A stretch of 64,000 bases of DNA from Neolentinus lepideus HHB14362 ss-1. Taxonomy: Eukaryota; Basidiomycota; Agaricomycetes; Gloeophyllales; Gloeophyllaceae. The first letter of the stretch is position 1. Each line of letters starts with the position of its first letter. The position numbers and the translations under genes are program-made. Shown here in pieces: positions 10,404 through 22,860 of this stretch. The DNA lies in the NCBI GenBank assembly GCA_001632425.1, contig KV425559.1, forward strand, positions 420,684 to 484,683. Reading direction: 5' to 3'. The notes beneath the pieces were generated by a model that ran no database searches, had not been told where the DNA came from, and worked only from the letters and a program-made list of their open reading frames with translations.

Positions 10404-13400
10404 CTATCTACTTTCCTTGGCACCCCGACTCCTCTCCCTCCTCTCTCTTGGCTTATCCTTCCCATCCTTCGCCTTATCACTCCTCTCCTTCGTCTGCCTG
10501 AAGCACAGGAACTCAATTCCAGTCGCTCGGCGGGTATCAGCCAGCGTCTTCTTCACACCATCCAGATGTGCCTGCAAGTTTTCGTCACCTGGCCGACGCG
10601 AGTAAGCCTGCGAGATTTTCTGGTACAGGTCGGACAGGGTCTTCTCGGCTGCAGGTGTCACGTAGCGGTTGATGGTTTGGTGCAGGAACTCGATCTCCAG
10701 GGTCGCCTGAGCGTGACATTAATATCGACATCCGATAGGTGTGGGTAGAAGGCACATACTCTCAGCATACCACCCATGCCGAACCGCTTCACCTGCTTGA
10801 AACAGCGCAGCGCTTCCTCTGCGACGTGCTCGACGAGGGATTTGAGCGTGCGATCGAGCAGCGGGGCAGCGGCCGTGTTGACCTGGTTGTGTACTCCGAC
10901 AAGATACATCAAGGTTTCGTACATGTACGAGCGAATTTCTGAGTCCCACGTCAGCAAATTTGTTGTGAAACAGAGCGTGATTGCGCGCTTCCTACCTGTT
11001 GGCCGGGGCGTCTCGTACCAGTCGATGTCGCTGTCCAAGATACCACTGCGGATCATGCCCTTGACTACAGCCGCTTTAGGGCTGATGTAGCTATCGAACA
11101 ATGTCTTGTCGAGTTCTTGAACTACTGTCATCAAGGTCTGGAGTAAAGTCAGTTTACGGGAGGCGACTGGCGACTGAATGAGGGAATGAGGTATACCTGA
11201 CGGTCCTGATCCATCGAAATCGAGAAGGCAGTCTCCAGGTCACTAACCATGGAAGGAATGATGACTCGTTGCAGATGGCCGAAGTTCGAGACGACAAGAA
11301 GTAAACGGTTGTCCTATGTCGGGACTTCAGGGTCAACCATTCAATCCGTCCGGCCTGAAAACCTACCGTGTTGCTCAGATCCAGTAGCTCCAAGGGATTG
11401 GCAGCCGATGCGGCTCCGAATTCAGACACTGGAGGCTTGTCTATAGCGAGAGTAGACAACTCGTCCGATGCAAGATGAACAAGACCATCCAAGAATGCGT
11501 ATAGAGAGTCCAAAAATGCTCTAGTGATCTTGGTTGTGAATTCACTGGGTATAGGATACTGTTTGCTCGTCTTAGAGGAGTTGAGGCTAGAAGGAAGGTC
11601 GACACCTCCTGCTAGCTTGAATGCCGTTGTGCAGATATGCTTCTGGTATTGCTGCACGTGAGAAAGGTAGGTGGTCGTATACAGTTCAATTGGACTGGCG
11701 ACCCAGGACTCAAGATAGTAAAAGACGTTCGCATCTACGGCGGATGAGGTCAAATATTGAAGTGCCTGACTGCAGATATGTACTCACCTCTCAACCACGC
11801 TTGGATGAGCAGATCTTCAAATCTCCACCGCGTGCTTTCCATCAAGCTCTTGAGGCCCGAAGAACCCTCGCCAGAGATCTCCATTGTGTTCAACTCATTT
11901 ACTGTATCCTGGATCTCACCAAGCGCCTTCAGCAGATAATGCGAGGTCGTCAATGAATTGGAGTTTTTGGGAATCAGACGCGGTGTAGCGGAGGCCTCTT
12001 TTCCCGCGGATCGCATGACTGCCGTGTCAGACAGGATGAAGAATTCGGAGAGGAGAGAGATGTATAGCTTTATGACGTCCAGGGCCATGGTTCGGCACTG
12101 TGATGCGCTACGTCTGGACCCGGATGTCTGCAAGAAATTGATCATGCCTGAGCATAAGAAGAGGTTCACAAAATAATCTCGCACCTTTTTGAACTTCCCG
12201 TCGATGTAGCCCTTAGATATCCTCCAGAAATTGGGAAGAGCAGTCAGCATGACCTCCGATACGTTTTTAATGAGGTCCACAATAGCCTCCCACTGTTCGT
12301 ATCCACCGGACTGTGCTACATTGTTTGACTAGGCGATGAGGCGCTTGAACCAAATACATGCATGTCAACTTACAAATCACAGTGTCAGATTGCTTCGATT
12401 CCAGCGCCGTGACACAAGCCTGCAGCTGCGCCGACAATCCTTTGTTATCATCATCCGGCGTGGACGGGCCAGCGGAAGCGGCTTCTTGTCTCGCTGCACA
12501 GGTAAGTACAGTTAGTAGCCGGCGTAGTGGACAACAATAGTTGGGGCCTACCCTCAACCACTGCGATGCCCGTCTTGTACACCTCATTCATCTGGTGTAA
12601 GATGTGTTTGTGCTGGCTATCCAAGTATGCCCACACGGGATCGTCTGGAGAGTTCAGTTCCAGCAATATCCTGCAAGATATGAGCAGGTCGGATCTACAG
12701 GGCAACCGAAACCAAAACTCACTCAATAGTCTTCTCTTGCTCTTCCACGGGTCGACCAGGCTCTTTCAGCTTGGCAAGTAACATAGCCCTCATCTCACCC
12801 ATGGCCCTCTCCACGGTGTTCCATACTTTCTCGAGAATCCTCTTCTGCTGCTGTTCAGCCTGTGCGTCCTTGCTAGAGCCTACCGGCAAAAGTTGGCCCG
12901 GGCGCGACTCCAACAGGAACTTGCCCTTGTTGTAGTCTCTGAGTGCAGCTTCATACTTGCCCTGAAGCAGTTCGGACAAATCAAAGATGAGACATGATAA
13001 CGAGGAGAAGAAAAGTCCTTACGGCTTCGATAGATTCTGCGAGGGCTCCGGGAAGGTTGAAGAAGAACTTCGAGCGCTCAAATACTCCTAAGGTCGTGCG
13101 CAGCTTCTGCGCTTTGGACGCGTTTTCCAGGACAGGTAAGAATACCTGATTCGACTTCAACGCAGCCTCTGCAGACAGGTCAGTTAAGCTATTAAGATGA
13201 CAAGAACACATTCCGCACGTTTCAGCTGATCGCGAATTGGCTTAGACGCAAATTCTGCCTTCTCAGACAGGAGGCCTTCTCGCATCTCCGCGTACACAGC
13301 TCAAGATACACAACAGCAGGAGTCAATATCCACCGTCATTGACTATGAGGGAGAGTTGCGTACCATCGGTGGAGGCTTTGACAGCAACGAATCTGTCGAA

Positions 13401-13944
13401 GTTGTCCTCCACAAGAACACGGATAGCTTGCGACCGGGCATCTATCGACGCCCTGAGGTGGGATATCCCTACCGCCAGGTCCTGGTACGTCGCGTTTGGG
13501 TGGACGGTTGCTAGGAACGCTTTCGGGTCGAACGACTTGGACGCGATGGAGACAGCAGCCCCTGGCCAGGTCAATCAGCACTGAACAAACACCTTAGTTG
13601 AAGCTGGTCACTAACTTGATTCCATATCCAAACTCTTCAGACTGGATCAAACTCATATATTAAACGAGTGTACGATACATGACGATTCACAATTTCTACG
13701 TACTCTATGCCAGGACCCAGACCTAGCGGGTCTCCCTCGCCTTCACTTGTAGACGTGGGGCTTGCCAAAGCACCAGCCAGCGAGTCGCCGATGTCGTGGT
13801 CTACCTGCTCCCATTTCCTTCGGACGTCCCATCATGCCATGCCGTTCCAATGCATCAAGTATCGACGTACGTGGGTTCAAGAGTGGAGATCTTGTAATGC
13901 CTGAGCAAAGTGGCTTCGTCTGCCTCTAGTTTCAGTCTTCCCAT
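10404..13944 (-). CDS. SEC5: Exocyst complex component Sec5
   Basis: Sec5 is a subunit of the octameric exocyst that tethers secretory vesicles to the plasma membrane at growing hyphal tips. The start at 13944 reads [19 protein letters not shown]. Near 13735 the reverse strand shows [15 protein letters not shown], a region commonly seen at the N terminus of fungal Sec5. The exon near 12250 has [18 protein letters not shown]. Near the C terminus the order is [50 protein letters not shown] and [19 protein letters not shown], followed by [19 protein letters not shown], all typical of Sec5. The tail is lysine- and arginine-rich. The coding region is split by more than ten short introns, and I did not resolve each junction. 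Confidence 0.88.
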
Positions 13945-14365
13945 GGTGCCAAGGAATACGCAACCTTTATGAAGTGATCGAAGGGAGCGGTCGAACTAAG
14001 CTTAAGGCGTGATATTCAAAGCTCTTCTGTCGCGCCAGTAATCCGGTAGACTGAGTCTGAGACAGCGAAAGAAGCGCCCGGCCACTAGAGTGGACCAGTC
14101 TACACTATATAACACGCGACGACCGGGAGGTTGACAAAGGAGTGACACAGCGGTATAGGCCCCACACTGCCATGTGGTAGTTTTATAAGATTGAGTAGTT
14201 GACAGTATATGTAAAAGAATCTGCGAAGAGTACAACCAGAGAAGTCCGCGCCGCGGCGAAGGACTCTCGATCGAGATTAACAAAGAACATAACGATACAG
14301 TCCACTAAACAAAGATGTGCCATAGTATCCCCCCAGTTGTATTTTTCCCGAAGAGCCCACGGACC
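13945..14365. other. Intergenic between Sec5 start and Scs7 end
   Basis: These 421 bases show no conserved open frame. The part near 13945-14000 should be the Sec5 promoter and the part near 14366 the Scs7 3' untranslated region. Confidence 0.5.
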
Positions 14366-15670
14366 TTACACAGGCAGAACAGTGTTGAACACATAGTCCC
14401 AGATCTTGCCTGCACTCCAAGTCAGTATGAGTGAAACCAAGTGGCAAAGGAAAGCACGGACTAGTAACACCAAACCCAAGCTCAAAGTTCTTGTAGTGGT
14501 GCGCAAGATGGTACTTCTTCATCTCTCGCAGGTATGCCGGGAGACGTGTGTGGTGCAGCGCAAAGTGCATGCAATCGTACATGACGTCTAATAATAGGTG
14601 AGCGGTGTGAACATGTAGTCAGCATGAGACGTACAAAATGTGAATGCGCCAGCGATGACGCCATTTGCCATGGCCGTCGGGAATAAGAGGTAGGCTAGCC
14701 TTGTGAATGGATAGGAGAGCACGGAGAACAGCACCGGGGGCATGACGAGGCGCAGCTTATCCATCGGCAGATAATGGTGAATCCCGTGCAACAGGAAATG
14801 CAGGGTGAGGAACAACGGGTGATCAGGCAGCAGGTCATCGATGTGGAACAGGAACCGGTGCATGCCGTACTCAAGGATCGTCCATACCATGTTACCTAAG
14901 AAAAACGAGAGCATTGTCTTGACTACGGCGGACATGGGGACTGTGGAGAGCGCAGCAATGGGCAGGAGGGGCTCGTTGACGAAGTTGGGGAGCGGGCCCG
15001 AGAATTGGAGGAGAGAACGAACGAAGAGGTTGATGGCGACGGGCAGCCAGATCGTCGGCACGACATACCACTCGGTCTTAGTAAAGACCTCGAGGATGTC
15101 GGGTCCAAACAGGCGTGCTGAATATGGGATATGACGGGGCTGGTGAACTTGCTGGAGGTAGTAGTGTTTACTGTGGCTGATTCAGACTAGAGTTCCTTTA
15201 GAGCATCGCGCTCACTCACCTCCACGTCGCAGTCCACACCTGCAACAACAGGGGCTTCCGGAGGTCGAGGAACTGATTCTTCTCAAAGTCCTTCGCTTGA
15301 TCCGTGTCCTCCGGGTGGAAGTCGTCTGTCGCCTCCCAATCTGTGCCAACTTAGCACTAGTCTACACGGCAAGTATAATGCACCCACCATCGCTGACAAC
15401 CGCCTCGCCCGTCCCAAGCCGTCCGATCACATGCTCCTCCAACATCTCGTACGCAGAGTCCGAGTGCTCATGCTCGCCCGGGTCTTTCATGATCTCCTCA
15501 ACATCCTTCCCGGCATACTTGAGGAGTAAGTCGTCTCCTCCGGGGTGGTCTGGGAGGAACGCGGTCACGTCGTACACCTTGTTATTGTACGAAACCCAGC
15601 AGTTGGCCGGACTCTTGTGTTCGGCAACATCCTCGGCGGTGAAGATGCGAACCCTCTTGGAGACAGACAT
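14366..15670 (-). CDS. SCS7: Fatty acid 2-hydroxylase (Scs7/FA2H) with N-terminal cytochrome b5 domain
   Basis: The enzyme hydroxylates the alpha carbon of the very long acyl chain of ceramides in the ER membrane, in sphingolipid synthesis. The start at 15670 (MSVSKRVRIF) opens a cytochrome b5 domain: NCWVSYNNKVYDVTAFLPDH then PGGDD, the HPGG haem-binding motif, with a second haem histidine likely in EHSDSAYEML. The membrane part has the histidine clusters of the fatty acid hydroxylase superfamily: HRFLFH, HFLLHGIHH, HFALHH and HLAHHYKN, which bind the di-iron centre. Hydrophobic helices lie between them. The last exon reads GKIWDYVFNTVLPV before the stop at 14366. The whole fusion architecture is present. 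An ATG-less extension upstream of 15670 was rejected because the b5 domain begins normally at MSVSK. Confidence 0.93.
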
Positions 15671-15992
15671 GACGGTCAAGGACAAGAAAGAATGAGAACG
15701 AGACCGCTGAATATAACCCGAATCCTGAGTAGTCCTGCGCAACCGAGGGTCAGACCACTATTTTGCGCACTCTACCGGGGGTCAGACTCGCTGACTAATG
15801 AGATATATATATATATGGTATGTGTTACAGCCTGGACAGAATCGAGAGATGGCGGGACCTCGGGTCGATGTCGAGAGTTGTCTCTTGGAACTGGTCGAGA
15901 TGGAGGGAACGTGAAGTAACACACCGAGCTCAATCATCAGGTCGGACATTTAGTCCTGAAACAAATATCGCCCTTTCATAAAGTTTCATTCG
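15671..15992. promoter_or_regulatory. Scs7 promoter region with alternating AT run
   Basis: A run of alternating A and T at about 15803-15816 lies roughly 135 bases upstream of the Scs7 start on the reverse strand. It could serve as a TATA-like element, although the distance is long. The rest of this region holds the 3' end of the acyl-CoA synthetase transcript and no other gene. Confidence 0.3.
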
Positions 15993-18603
15993 CTACACCT
16001 TCACCTGCCCAACCCCTTTCCTCGCAAGCTGCTTACTCCACTCACGCAGGACGTGTTTCTGGACCTTCCCACTCGCCGTCTTAGGCAGCTCGTCCGCCGC
16101 AGCATCGTCTTCGCCCACGAACCACACCCACGCTGGTGCATTCTACGAACCAGTCAGCAATGCGCCTTGCTCACCCACGAAGACTCTCACACACCTGGGG
16201 ATTCATCTTCTCGCTTACCCATCTGCGAATCTCCTCTCTCGATACGGCCGCCGTACCAGGCTGTCGTACGATCCATGCGCCGACGACCTCTCCATAGGTG
16301 TGGTCCGGGACTGAGACTACAGCCGCTTCGCGCACGCTCGGGTGGGCATGCAGGGCGTTCTCGATTTGCACGGGGAAGAGGTTCTCGCCTCCGCGGATGA
16401 TGATGTCCTACTGCACGTCAGATCGGCTGTGAAAGACAATGAAGGGAAGAATATACTTTGATTCTACCAACAACTAATTCGCTCGTTAGCTATGTGGATA
16501 AGAGGAGGTAAAGAGTAAAATCACTTCTCAAATATCCTTCCTCATCCATAATGCCCTCGTCTCCGGTATGCATCCACACATTCTCATCATCGCCAGGATG
16601 CTTCTTCATCGCGGCCTTTGTCTGCTCTTCGTCTCCCCAGTACCTGCCAAAAACGCTTGTGCCCGCATACTGGACTTGGCATCAACAGAAATATGACCTA
16701 CCCTTTGTGGACCAGATACCCCGATGTACATATCTCCCCAGGTGTATTAACAGGTACAATCTCGCCAGCAGGATTAACGATCTTCGCCTTCACATGCGCC
16801 TGCACCTTCCCGACCGTCTCGACGCGCTTGATCAACGGGTCTTTGGTCGTTGTTTGGAAGGACACCGGGCTACAGCTGTCTCAGTGCTGTAAACAACGGG
16901 AGTATTGCTCGTGGTCCTGACCTCGTCTCCGCTGAAATTTTTAGGACACATTTCAAGAACAGCAGAATCAAAGAGGCACTCACTCATCCCATACGCAATC
17001 GTCAAGTCTCGCAGATTCATTTTCTCGACCAGCGTGCGCATGAGTTCGATCGGGATCGGCGAGCCTGCAGCGATACCAGTTCTACACGCCCATCCAAGTC
17101 GTCAACATATTTAATTTAGGGATCTTTCATAACCCGCCTGCTTACCTGAGACAACTGAGATCAAGCTTCTCACCGCTCTCTTCCCGCCACTTCAGTTCGG
17201 ACAAGATTCCGATGAAGTGCGTCGGAACTCCATGCAAGGCGGTGCACTTTTCCTCTGCGAGAGTGTCTGCTGTGCGCTGTGGGTTGAATATCTCGGAGGG
17301 ATACACTACGCAGGCACCGTGTGTCCAGAACGCTAAATTGCCTAAGACGAGGCGTATTTATTACGTTATGTGGGTATCTCCGGTCTTCGAGAGAGAGGAA
17401 TACTTATCAAAACAGTGAAATAGTGGGGGAACGTTGCCTGTCGGAAAGAAAGTCAGTCGATGACTATGTAACGGATGACGATGACAGACATAGGACGTCG
17501 GTTTCGTTTATATCCATGCAGCGACCTATTGATATGCCGTTGTTGAGTAGATTGTGGTGCGTTAGCTAGCTCTGCCGTGTCACACTCAAACTCGCAATTA
17601 TCGTGCATCAGGACACACCGAGACAGCTTTCGGCGATCCTGTTGTTCCGCTACGACTGCCATGTAAGCATCTGAAGGAGACAGACCAGATACACGCACCT
17701 CGTGAACTGCAAATTGATAACATCGTCTTTCATAAGAGTCTTCTCGATCTCTTTCATCGTCTTCTGTTCCTTACTATCTTCCCGCCAGACCAGGATCTCG
17801 CGGAAATCGGTAGTACACTTCATCGTTTCCATGTGCTTCCGGAAGTGAGCGGGGTCGTGCGTATTATCTACGACTACAATGTTACGCAACTCCGGCAGGC
17901 TCTCCTCTTGGATGGATCCTGGAGAGGAGTTGGCTAAGGCTGGAAGGGCTTCCGCGAACATGTTCAGATACGAGGATGTTCGGATGCATGGGACTAGCAA
18001 TAGATGTCGGACGCCAACAGCATTGAGGACCCCGACCTAAGATCAGTATTAGCTGGAGTCAGAAAGATGTCAACCTGTGATTTAGGATGATGCTTTACGT
18101 ACAAGTTCTGTAACGCGGTATGCAGGGTTGACGGTCGTTAAGATTGCACCAATGCTTGCACAAGCCCACTGGAGGGATGCATACGCGCTGGAATCATGGT
18201 CTTGTAGATTTCAGTCCCCATGATACAATAACGCTCACCTATTGTTGCCCATAATAACAGCCACCCTATCACCCTTTTTTACACCTATACTTAGGAGTCC
18301 CCTTGCGACCGTGTCGACATGCCGGGAGAATTCGTCGTAATCCCATGCAAGACAGTCTGTCCGCCCAAAGTTGCGGGAAACAGGCCCTCCAAATGGCCTC
18401 GGTGGCTCGTGTCTGGATACGAGCGCTGGGCGATCCCTATTCCTATCTACGATTTCTCGGGCGAAGTATGCCGGTAGAGTGTCGTGTACCAGAGCAGGAT
18501 CAGTCGCTCCTTGAACGGACGAGTCCGTTAGAAATCGACGAGCAACAGACGCTCCGTGTCGTAGAGTCGCTAGGCATTTTCTGGCCCCCTGTCCCAGAAC
18601 CAT
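15993..18603 (-). CDS. AMP-forming acyl-CoA synthetase, probably mitochondrial (ACSF2-like)
   Basis: The enzyme activates a fatty acid with ATP to acyl-AMP and then to acyl-CoA. The start at 18603 gives [17 protein letters not shown], a basic, serine- and arginine-rich leader without acidic residues, consistent with a mitochondrial presequence. The first exon ends in [14 protein letters not shown]. Joining exons near 17710-17540 gives [16 protein letters not shown], the P-loop signature of the adenylate-forming family, followed by THHNLLNNG. Further on come [15 protein letters not shown], the TIAYGMSE motif (residues that close on AMP), then [22 protein letters not shown] and, at the C terminus, [16 protein letters not shown], which holds the catalytic lysine of the mobile domain. 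The chain ends GVGQVKV with no peroxisomal SKL-type signal. The preferred chain length cannot be read from the sequence. Confidence 0.9.
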
Positions 18604-19144
18604 GATTGTTCACAAGAAGAGTTAGCGGCATTTTCAGTTATGTAACTCCCAGCGTGAACTTGGCCACACTCAGGCGCGAAAGTGCCGAAAGTGCGGGGAA
18701 ACACAGCCACCAAGATCTCTAAGTACGATCTGTTGATCCGACTATACCTTGATCCTCAACGTACATTAATTAATAATATTGTCAATGCGGCGTTGTGCTC
18801 TTCTGTCAAAAGGGATTTGATTCTGTCTGTCCCTGAGTTAGGTGTGTCTTGTTTGACTTGACGTCCAGATTCGAGCGCTGTTTGGATCTAATCAAATAAC
18901 ACGCAGAATTCTTATTTGCAGCTGCAAAAAAATACCTGCAGCAGCCGCATTATGTACAGTACTAGTACATTTGATCCTCAGACAGCATGCATGGACGTGA
19001 ACGAACAAACGAACGAGTCAATCAACACACTCATCTCAACTTACGAGTCTGGTCCTTTTGAACCTGACCTCAGCCCCCCTTTCAGCCCATCTTCAACTGC
19101 TGGACTTCGACCCGCACTCAGAAAGCTGTAGCTCAGCCAGCAGC
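18604..19144. other. Intergenic, no gene recognised
   Basis: These 541 bases include the acyl-CoA synthetase promoter on the left. Only short open frames without conserved features occur. Confidence 0.5.
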
Positions 19145-19987
19145 TCATTCCAACACTTCTCTGACTGATTCTTGAGCGTGTTTAAGCTCTTCTGGTCCGT
19201 GACTCGCGCAGCTGGCACGGGCCCCGCAAACCCTTCCGGCCCCCAAGCCCAGGCTTTCAATGTACTCATAAGCCTGTCTTGCTGGAGTTTTCGCTTCCTG
19301 CGTGTCAGGAGAACCGCTAGCTAAGTCCATGATGTACAGCTCGGGTTCCGTCTTGATCTTGGGAGGGGCCCGCTTTTTTCCCTACGCAAAAACCACGCGA
19401 ATAGTTGGCAGTGAGGATTCAATTGATGGCCGCCTTTCGACTCGCTTTCTGTTTGATTTGTTTGTTGCTTGAAGACGTCCGCCTTAGCTTCTCTTCCATT
19501 GGATACTCCTCGGACTCTGTCCTCCCGAAGACCAATCGACGAGGTACGCCGACTGTAGCGGAAGGACCACCTGATAGCTTCAGGTGCCCCCAATCTCTGG
19601 TATTGACATAGCATGCCAAACGTTACCTCTTGGTTTCCACTTCCGAGTCATAATCAAAGGTGTATTTCTTCCCCGACTCTGCTTGTCCGCCGGGAACATT
19701 GGGTCTCACCTAGTCAATTAGAATGCATTTAGAAGACCGTCACTTGGGCGTACGTTGTGTACCCTCGTCAACCCCGTCTCTCGCTTGATCGTCGCTCAGC
19801 AGGTACTCAAAACACCGGCAGTCCAGTAAAGAGACTCCTTCCCTGTGGCGCCTTCCAGCTGCGCTTGCCAACGCTTGGCGTGTCGTCGCGTACCGGTCGA
19901 CGGGACATCTTGGCTGGGGTTACTAGATGAACGTGCTCGAGTTGTTCTTGACTGCTGCGTATTTTGGTTCTCTATTGGCCTGGTCAT
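19145..19987 (-). CDS. Unrecognised basic protein, multi-exon
   Basis: I do not recognise a named family. Coding-like segments on the reverse strand follow one another with plausible splice sites. The start at 19987 reads MTRPIENQNTQQSRTTRARS. A second segment reads SLLDCRCFEYLLSDDQARDG. Then come VRPNVPGGQAESGKKYTF, KLSGGPSATVGVPRRLVFG with EEYPMEEKLRRTSSSNK, and finally RAPPKIKTEPELYIMDLAS to the stop at 19145. The composition is rich in lysine, arginine, serine and threonine with short acidic patches, as in nuclear or low-complexity proteins. Splice phases between the first two segments are not settled. The model could be wrong at its 5' end, but the density of open, polar, in-order segments makes a real gene more likely than chance. 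Confidence 0.42.
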
Positions 19988-20255
19988 CGGTGCGTAGTAC
20001 GTTTTATGGAGGCATACCACCTGCGAGTCATTGAGACAGATTCATGCCGATCCGACGTCGGTTGCACCTTGCGGTTTCTGTTCCACGGAACACGCCAAGT
20101 TTCACTTAAAGACATGTATTGTCTATATTGGGACTAGCACAAACATGTAGCACATTCTAAGCAATACCCTAAGGAAGCGTGTAATGAGAGATATGCGCAT
20201 TCGCCAAAATATGTCTACTCACCGTATTTACGTCTATCAAGTCCACACATAGCAC

Positions 20256-21481
20256 TCACAACTTGAAGACCTCTCTAGCTTCCTGCGAAAATGGGTAATC
20301 AAGGTACCCTTCGCTTCCTTGCGTGTAAAATGTCGCCCTATTATACTCATTGAACGGGATGCTCTTCTTCAACCGCAGTGGTAGATCGGGGTTCGCGATG
20401 AAATACCGCCCGAACGCCACAAGCACATTGTCGTACGCCGCGGCCTCGACCGCCAAGTCGCGCGTAAAGCCTCCAGCGACAATGAGCGGCTTCGGCGCCC
20501 AGACGTCGCGGATAAAGTCGTTGTACTGACCCGGGAGTGGTGGCTCGCGCTCCTGCCGGCCGTCGGCGTAGACGCGTGCCTCCGTGCAGTGGATGTAGGC
20601 AAAGTCGGGGAAGCGCTCTTTGATCGTCTTTACAAAATACGTGAACGTCGGCTTAGGGTCTTTCATGCCCATTCCTGTAAGAGTGGAGATAAGCAAGACG
20701 ATGCATCAATTAAGGACGTCTACCGACCATCTACGAGCTCCCATGGACTCAGCCTGATGGCCATCTTCTTCTCGCCGATAGCCTCGGAAATCACTCCCAA
20801 AACCTCCATACCGAATCGGGATCGGTTCTCAATGCTGCCGCCATACTCATCCGTCCTCAAATTAGTCATGTCCTGCAGAAACTGGTCGGCGAGGGAACCA
20901 TTAGCGCCGTGGACCTCGATGCCATCAAAACCTGCTTTAACTGCGTTGTAAGCTGCCTGTGCGTACAACTCGGTGTACTCGTGGATTTCGTCGATCGTCA
21001 TCGACCGGGGACGGATGGTCGAGCCCGGTATAGGGACGTCGGAAGCAGAAACGTATGGCAAGCCGAGACGCTCCATAACAGCGGGATTGGCTCCTCTACC
21101 CAAGGCCCATAGCTGGCAGAATATATAAGAGCCCTTTGCGTGGACAGCATCCGTAATCTGCGAGATGCTCGATCAATCACAGGAAATCCTTGTCAAATGG
21201 GGCAGACGCACCTTCTTCCATGCCGCAACCTGCTCGTCGCTCCAGATGCCCGGCACATGGTCGTAACCACCTGCCTTCTCCGCAATTAGAGTGCCATCGG
21301 TCGCGATCAGCGTACCAGGGACGCTTGCTCTCTGCGCGTAGTACTCCATGACCATCGGTGAAGGTACATGGTTGGCGTCGGCCCTGAAGCGTGTCAAGGG
21401 AGCCATAACGATGCGATGCTTCAGCTTGACATCACCAAATTGGATGGGCTGGAAGAGCTGAGGCTCGGTAGTGGATGCCAT
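20256..21481 (-). CDS. Old Yellow Enzyme family NAD(P)H:flavin oxidoreductase
   Basis: This is an FMN-binding ene-reductase-type TIM barrel. The start at 21481 gives MASTTEPQLFQPIQFGDVKL. Exon 1 contains HRIVMAPLTRFRAD with the FMN-contacting threonine, and runs to SDEQVAAWKK. Exon 2 includes ITDAVHAKGSYIFCQLWALG, then GFDGIEVHGANGSLADQFL and TDEYGGSIENRSRF. The last exon (about 20680-20256) has PLIVAGGFTRDLAVEAA and VAFGRYFIANPDLPLRLK, the phosphate-binding end of the barrel. The substrate-binding pair His-x-x-Asn is present (HGAN), but the tyrosine that follows in yeast OYE1 (NGY, the proton donor at position 196) is serine here (NGS). The substrate is unknown. Nothing nearby suggests a secondary-metabolite cluster. 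Confidence 0.92.
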
Positions 21482-22559
21482 GGTCGTTCGAGGCAGTACA
21501 AGTTAGGGGGGACTGATAATATTTGCCCTCCCTCGTCCATGCCATACCATTAAATACCAGTCCTGGTCGTGCCATCGGGCTTTGACTTTCCAGTAACTTG
21601 AGGAACGCGTCAATGACGGCTTTGTCAGGTAGGGAGTGCGCTCGCTCAGCAGCTCTGGAAGTACAGTCAGGACTGAGTGCATCGGGATCAGGGATCCAGG
21701 CAAGTTAGAAGGTATCGCGCGCCTATCACGAAATAGACAAAACGGGACGTTCCACACGTGGGATGTATACTACTAGCTTCGCGGCACTGACAATAATGAT
21801 GTCGTCCTCCTGCCTTGTATACATATTTTATTCGCTTGAGATCAAGTTTTGAAGACACATATCTGCTTACGACCAGTGTCAAACTCAGCTAGTAGTTCCG
21901 TTGGTCTTGCTCGAAGCGAAACACACAATGCACCCGAATATTGGTTATGTTAGCGCAGCGACCTTCGGAGACATTCCTCGATGCTGCCTAGTATCCATCG
22001 TGGAAGCCAAGGAGGATAACGGACAAGATTCTTCTAGGCCGTAGCAGACCGTTTCTTTCCAACTCGAGAAGCGCCGGCTCCCGCCGGGCGTGTACCTTGC
22101 GACCTGGATTGATTTTGTTACTGTACTAAGTCAAGTGTTTGTATCTAAGGCAAACACTCTGGACACGTGACCAGTTCCGCTGCACCCTGTCATGTCATAA
22201 TGCAAATAGGGCTCCGGTGCTCGATTTTTTGTGCGCAATGGATTGTATTAGAGTAGTTTATCATCTCACTGTAAAGATTAGACCTTAGAATGTCATCCGA
22301 AACGAGTTGAGCACTGGTCAACTTAGAGGTGACTGTGACGTAGTGATGTCATACAGACTGCGGTGCGCGAAGACGTCGTGTCGTAGTTGTGAGTTAGAAA
22401 AGATTCGGTTTCGTTTAATGTGCTTGTGCTATATGGCGGCATGTTTGTTCTCCCATTTGTAGAATATTTTACTATACTAACTACGTGTGATTTAATTGAT
22501 ATCTCTGCGGTCTGTCTGTTACGTGTACAGTTAGATCAGTTGATTGTTGGTTGCAATAA
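21482..22559. other. Intergenic, gene-poor
   Basis: The region of about 1.1 kb upstream of the OYE gene contains no conserved frame. It is followed by transposon-derived sequence, so part of it may also be unrecognised element DNA. Confidence 0.45.
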
Positions 22560-22860
22560 TATACGGACTTACCATGGTAATTTTCTGTCGCTTTTTGGGG
22601 CTGTGAGATGGTCCGTCTTGCAGTCTTTTGTTACTGTCAGTCGGTAACGGAGGAGGAGGGGCGAGAACGTGGAGTTCAGTTACATTAGCCGTGAATGTAT
22701 AATCGGTTTTCCCGATTGTCCAACATGCAATCGACACGACCATCTTGACGAGAGTGCCCTTGAGGTCTTTGACGTAGTCTGGTGGTTGAATAAGCATACC
22801 GTCCATGTTGTACGCCGGTACAAGACATGGGCGGTGGCTTTTGGTGGTGACCATTTGTGA
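22560..22860 (-). other. Possible exon fragment of an unknown, element-associated protein
   Basis: On the reverse strand an open frame reads PPDYVKDLKGTLVKMVVSI, then TYTFTANVTELHVLAPPPP-like sequence (exact residues DYTFTANVTELHVLAPPPP) and SPKKRQKIT, a basic nuclear-signal-like tail. The alternation of hydrophobic strands and the proline hinge resemble a type of basidiomycete hypothetical protein often found near mobile elements. That resemblance is from memory only. It abuts, head to head, the helicase fragment on the plus strand. It has no clear start or end and may be a relic. Confidence 0.3.
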
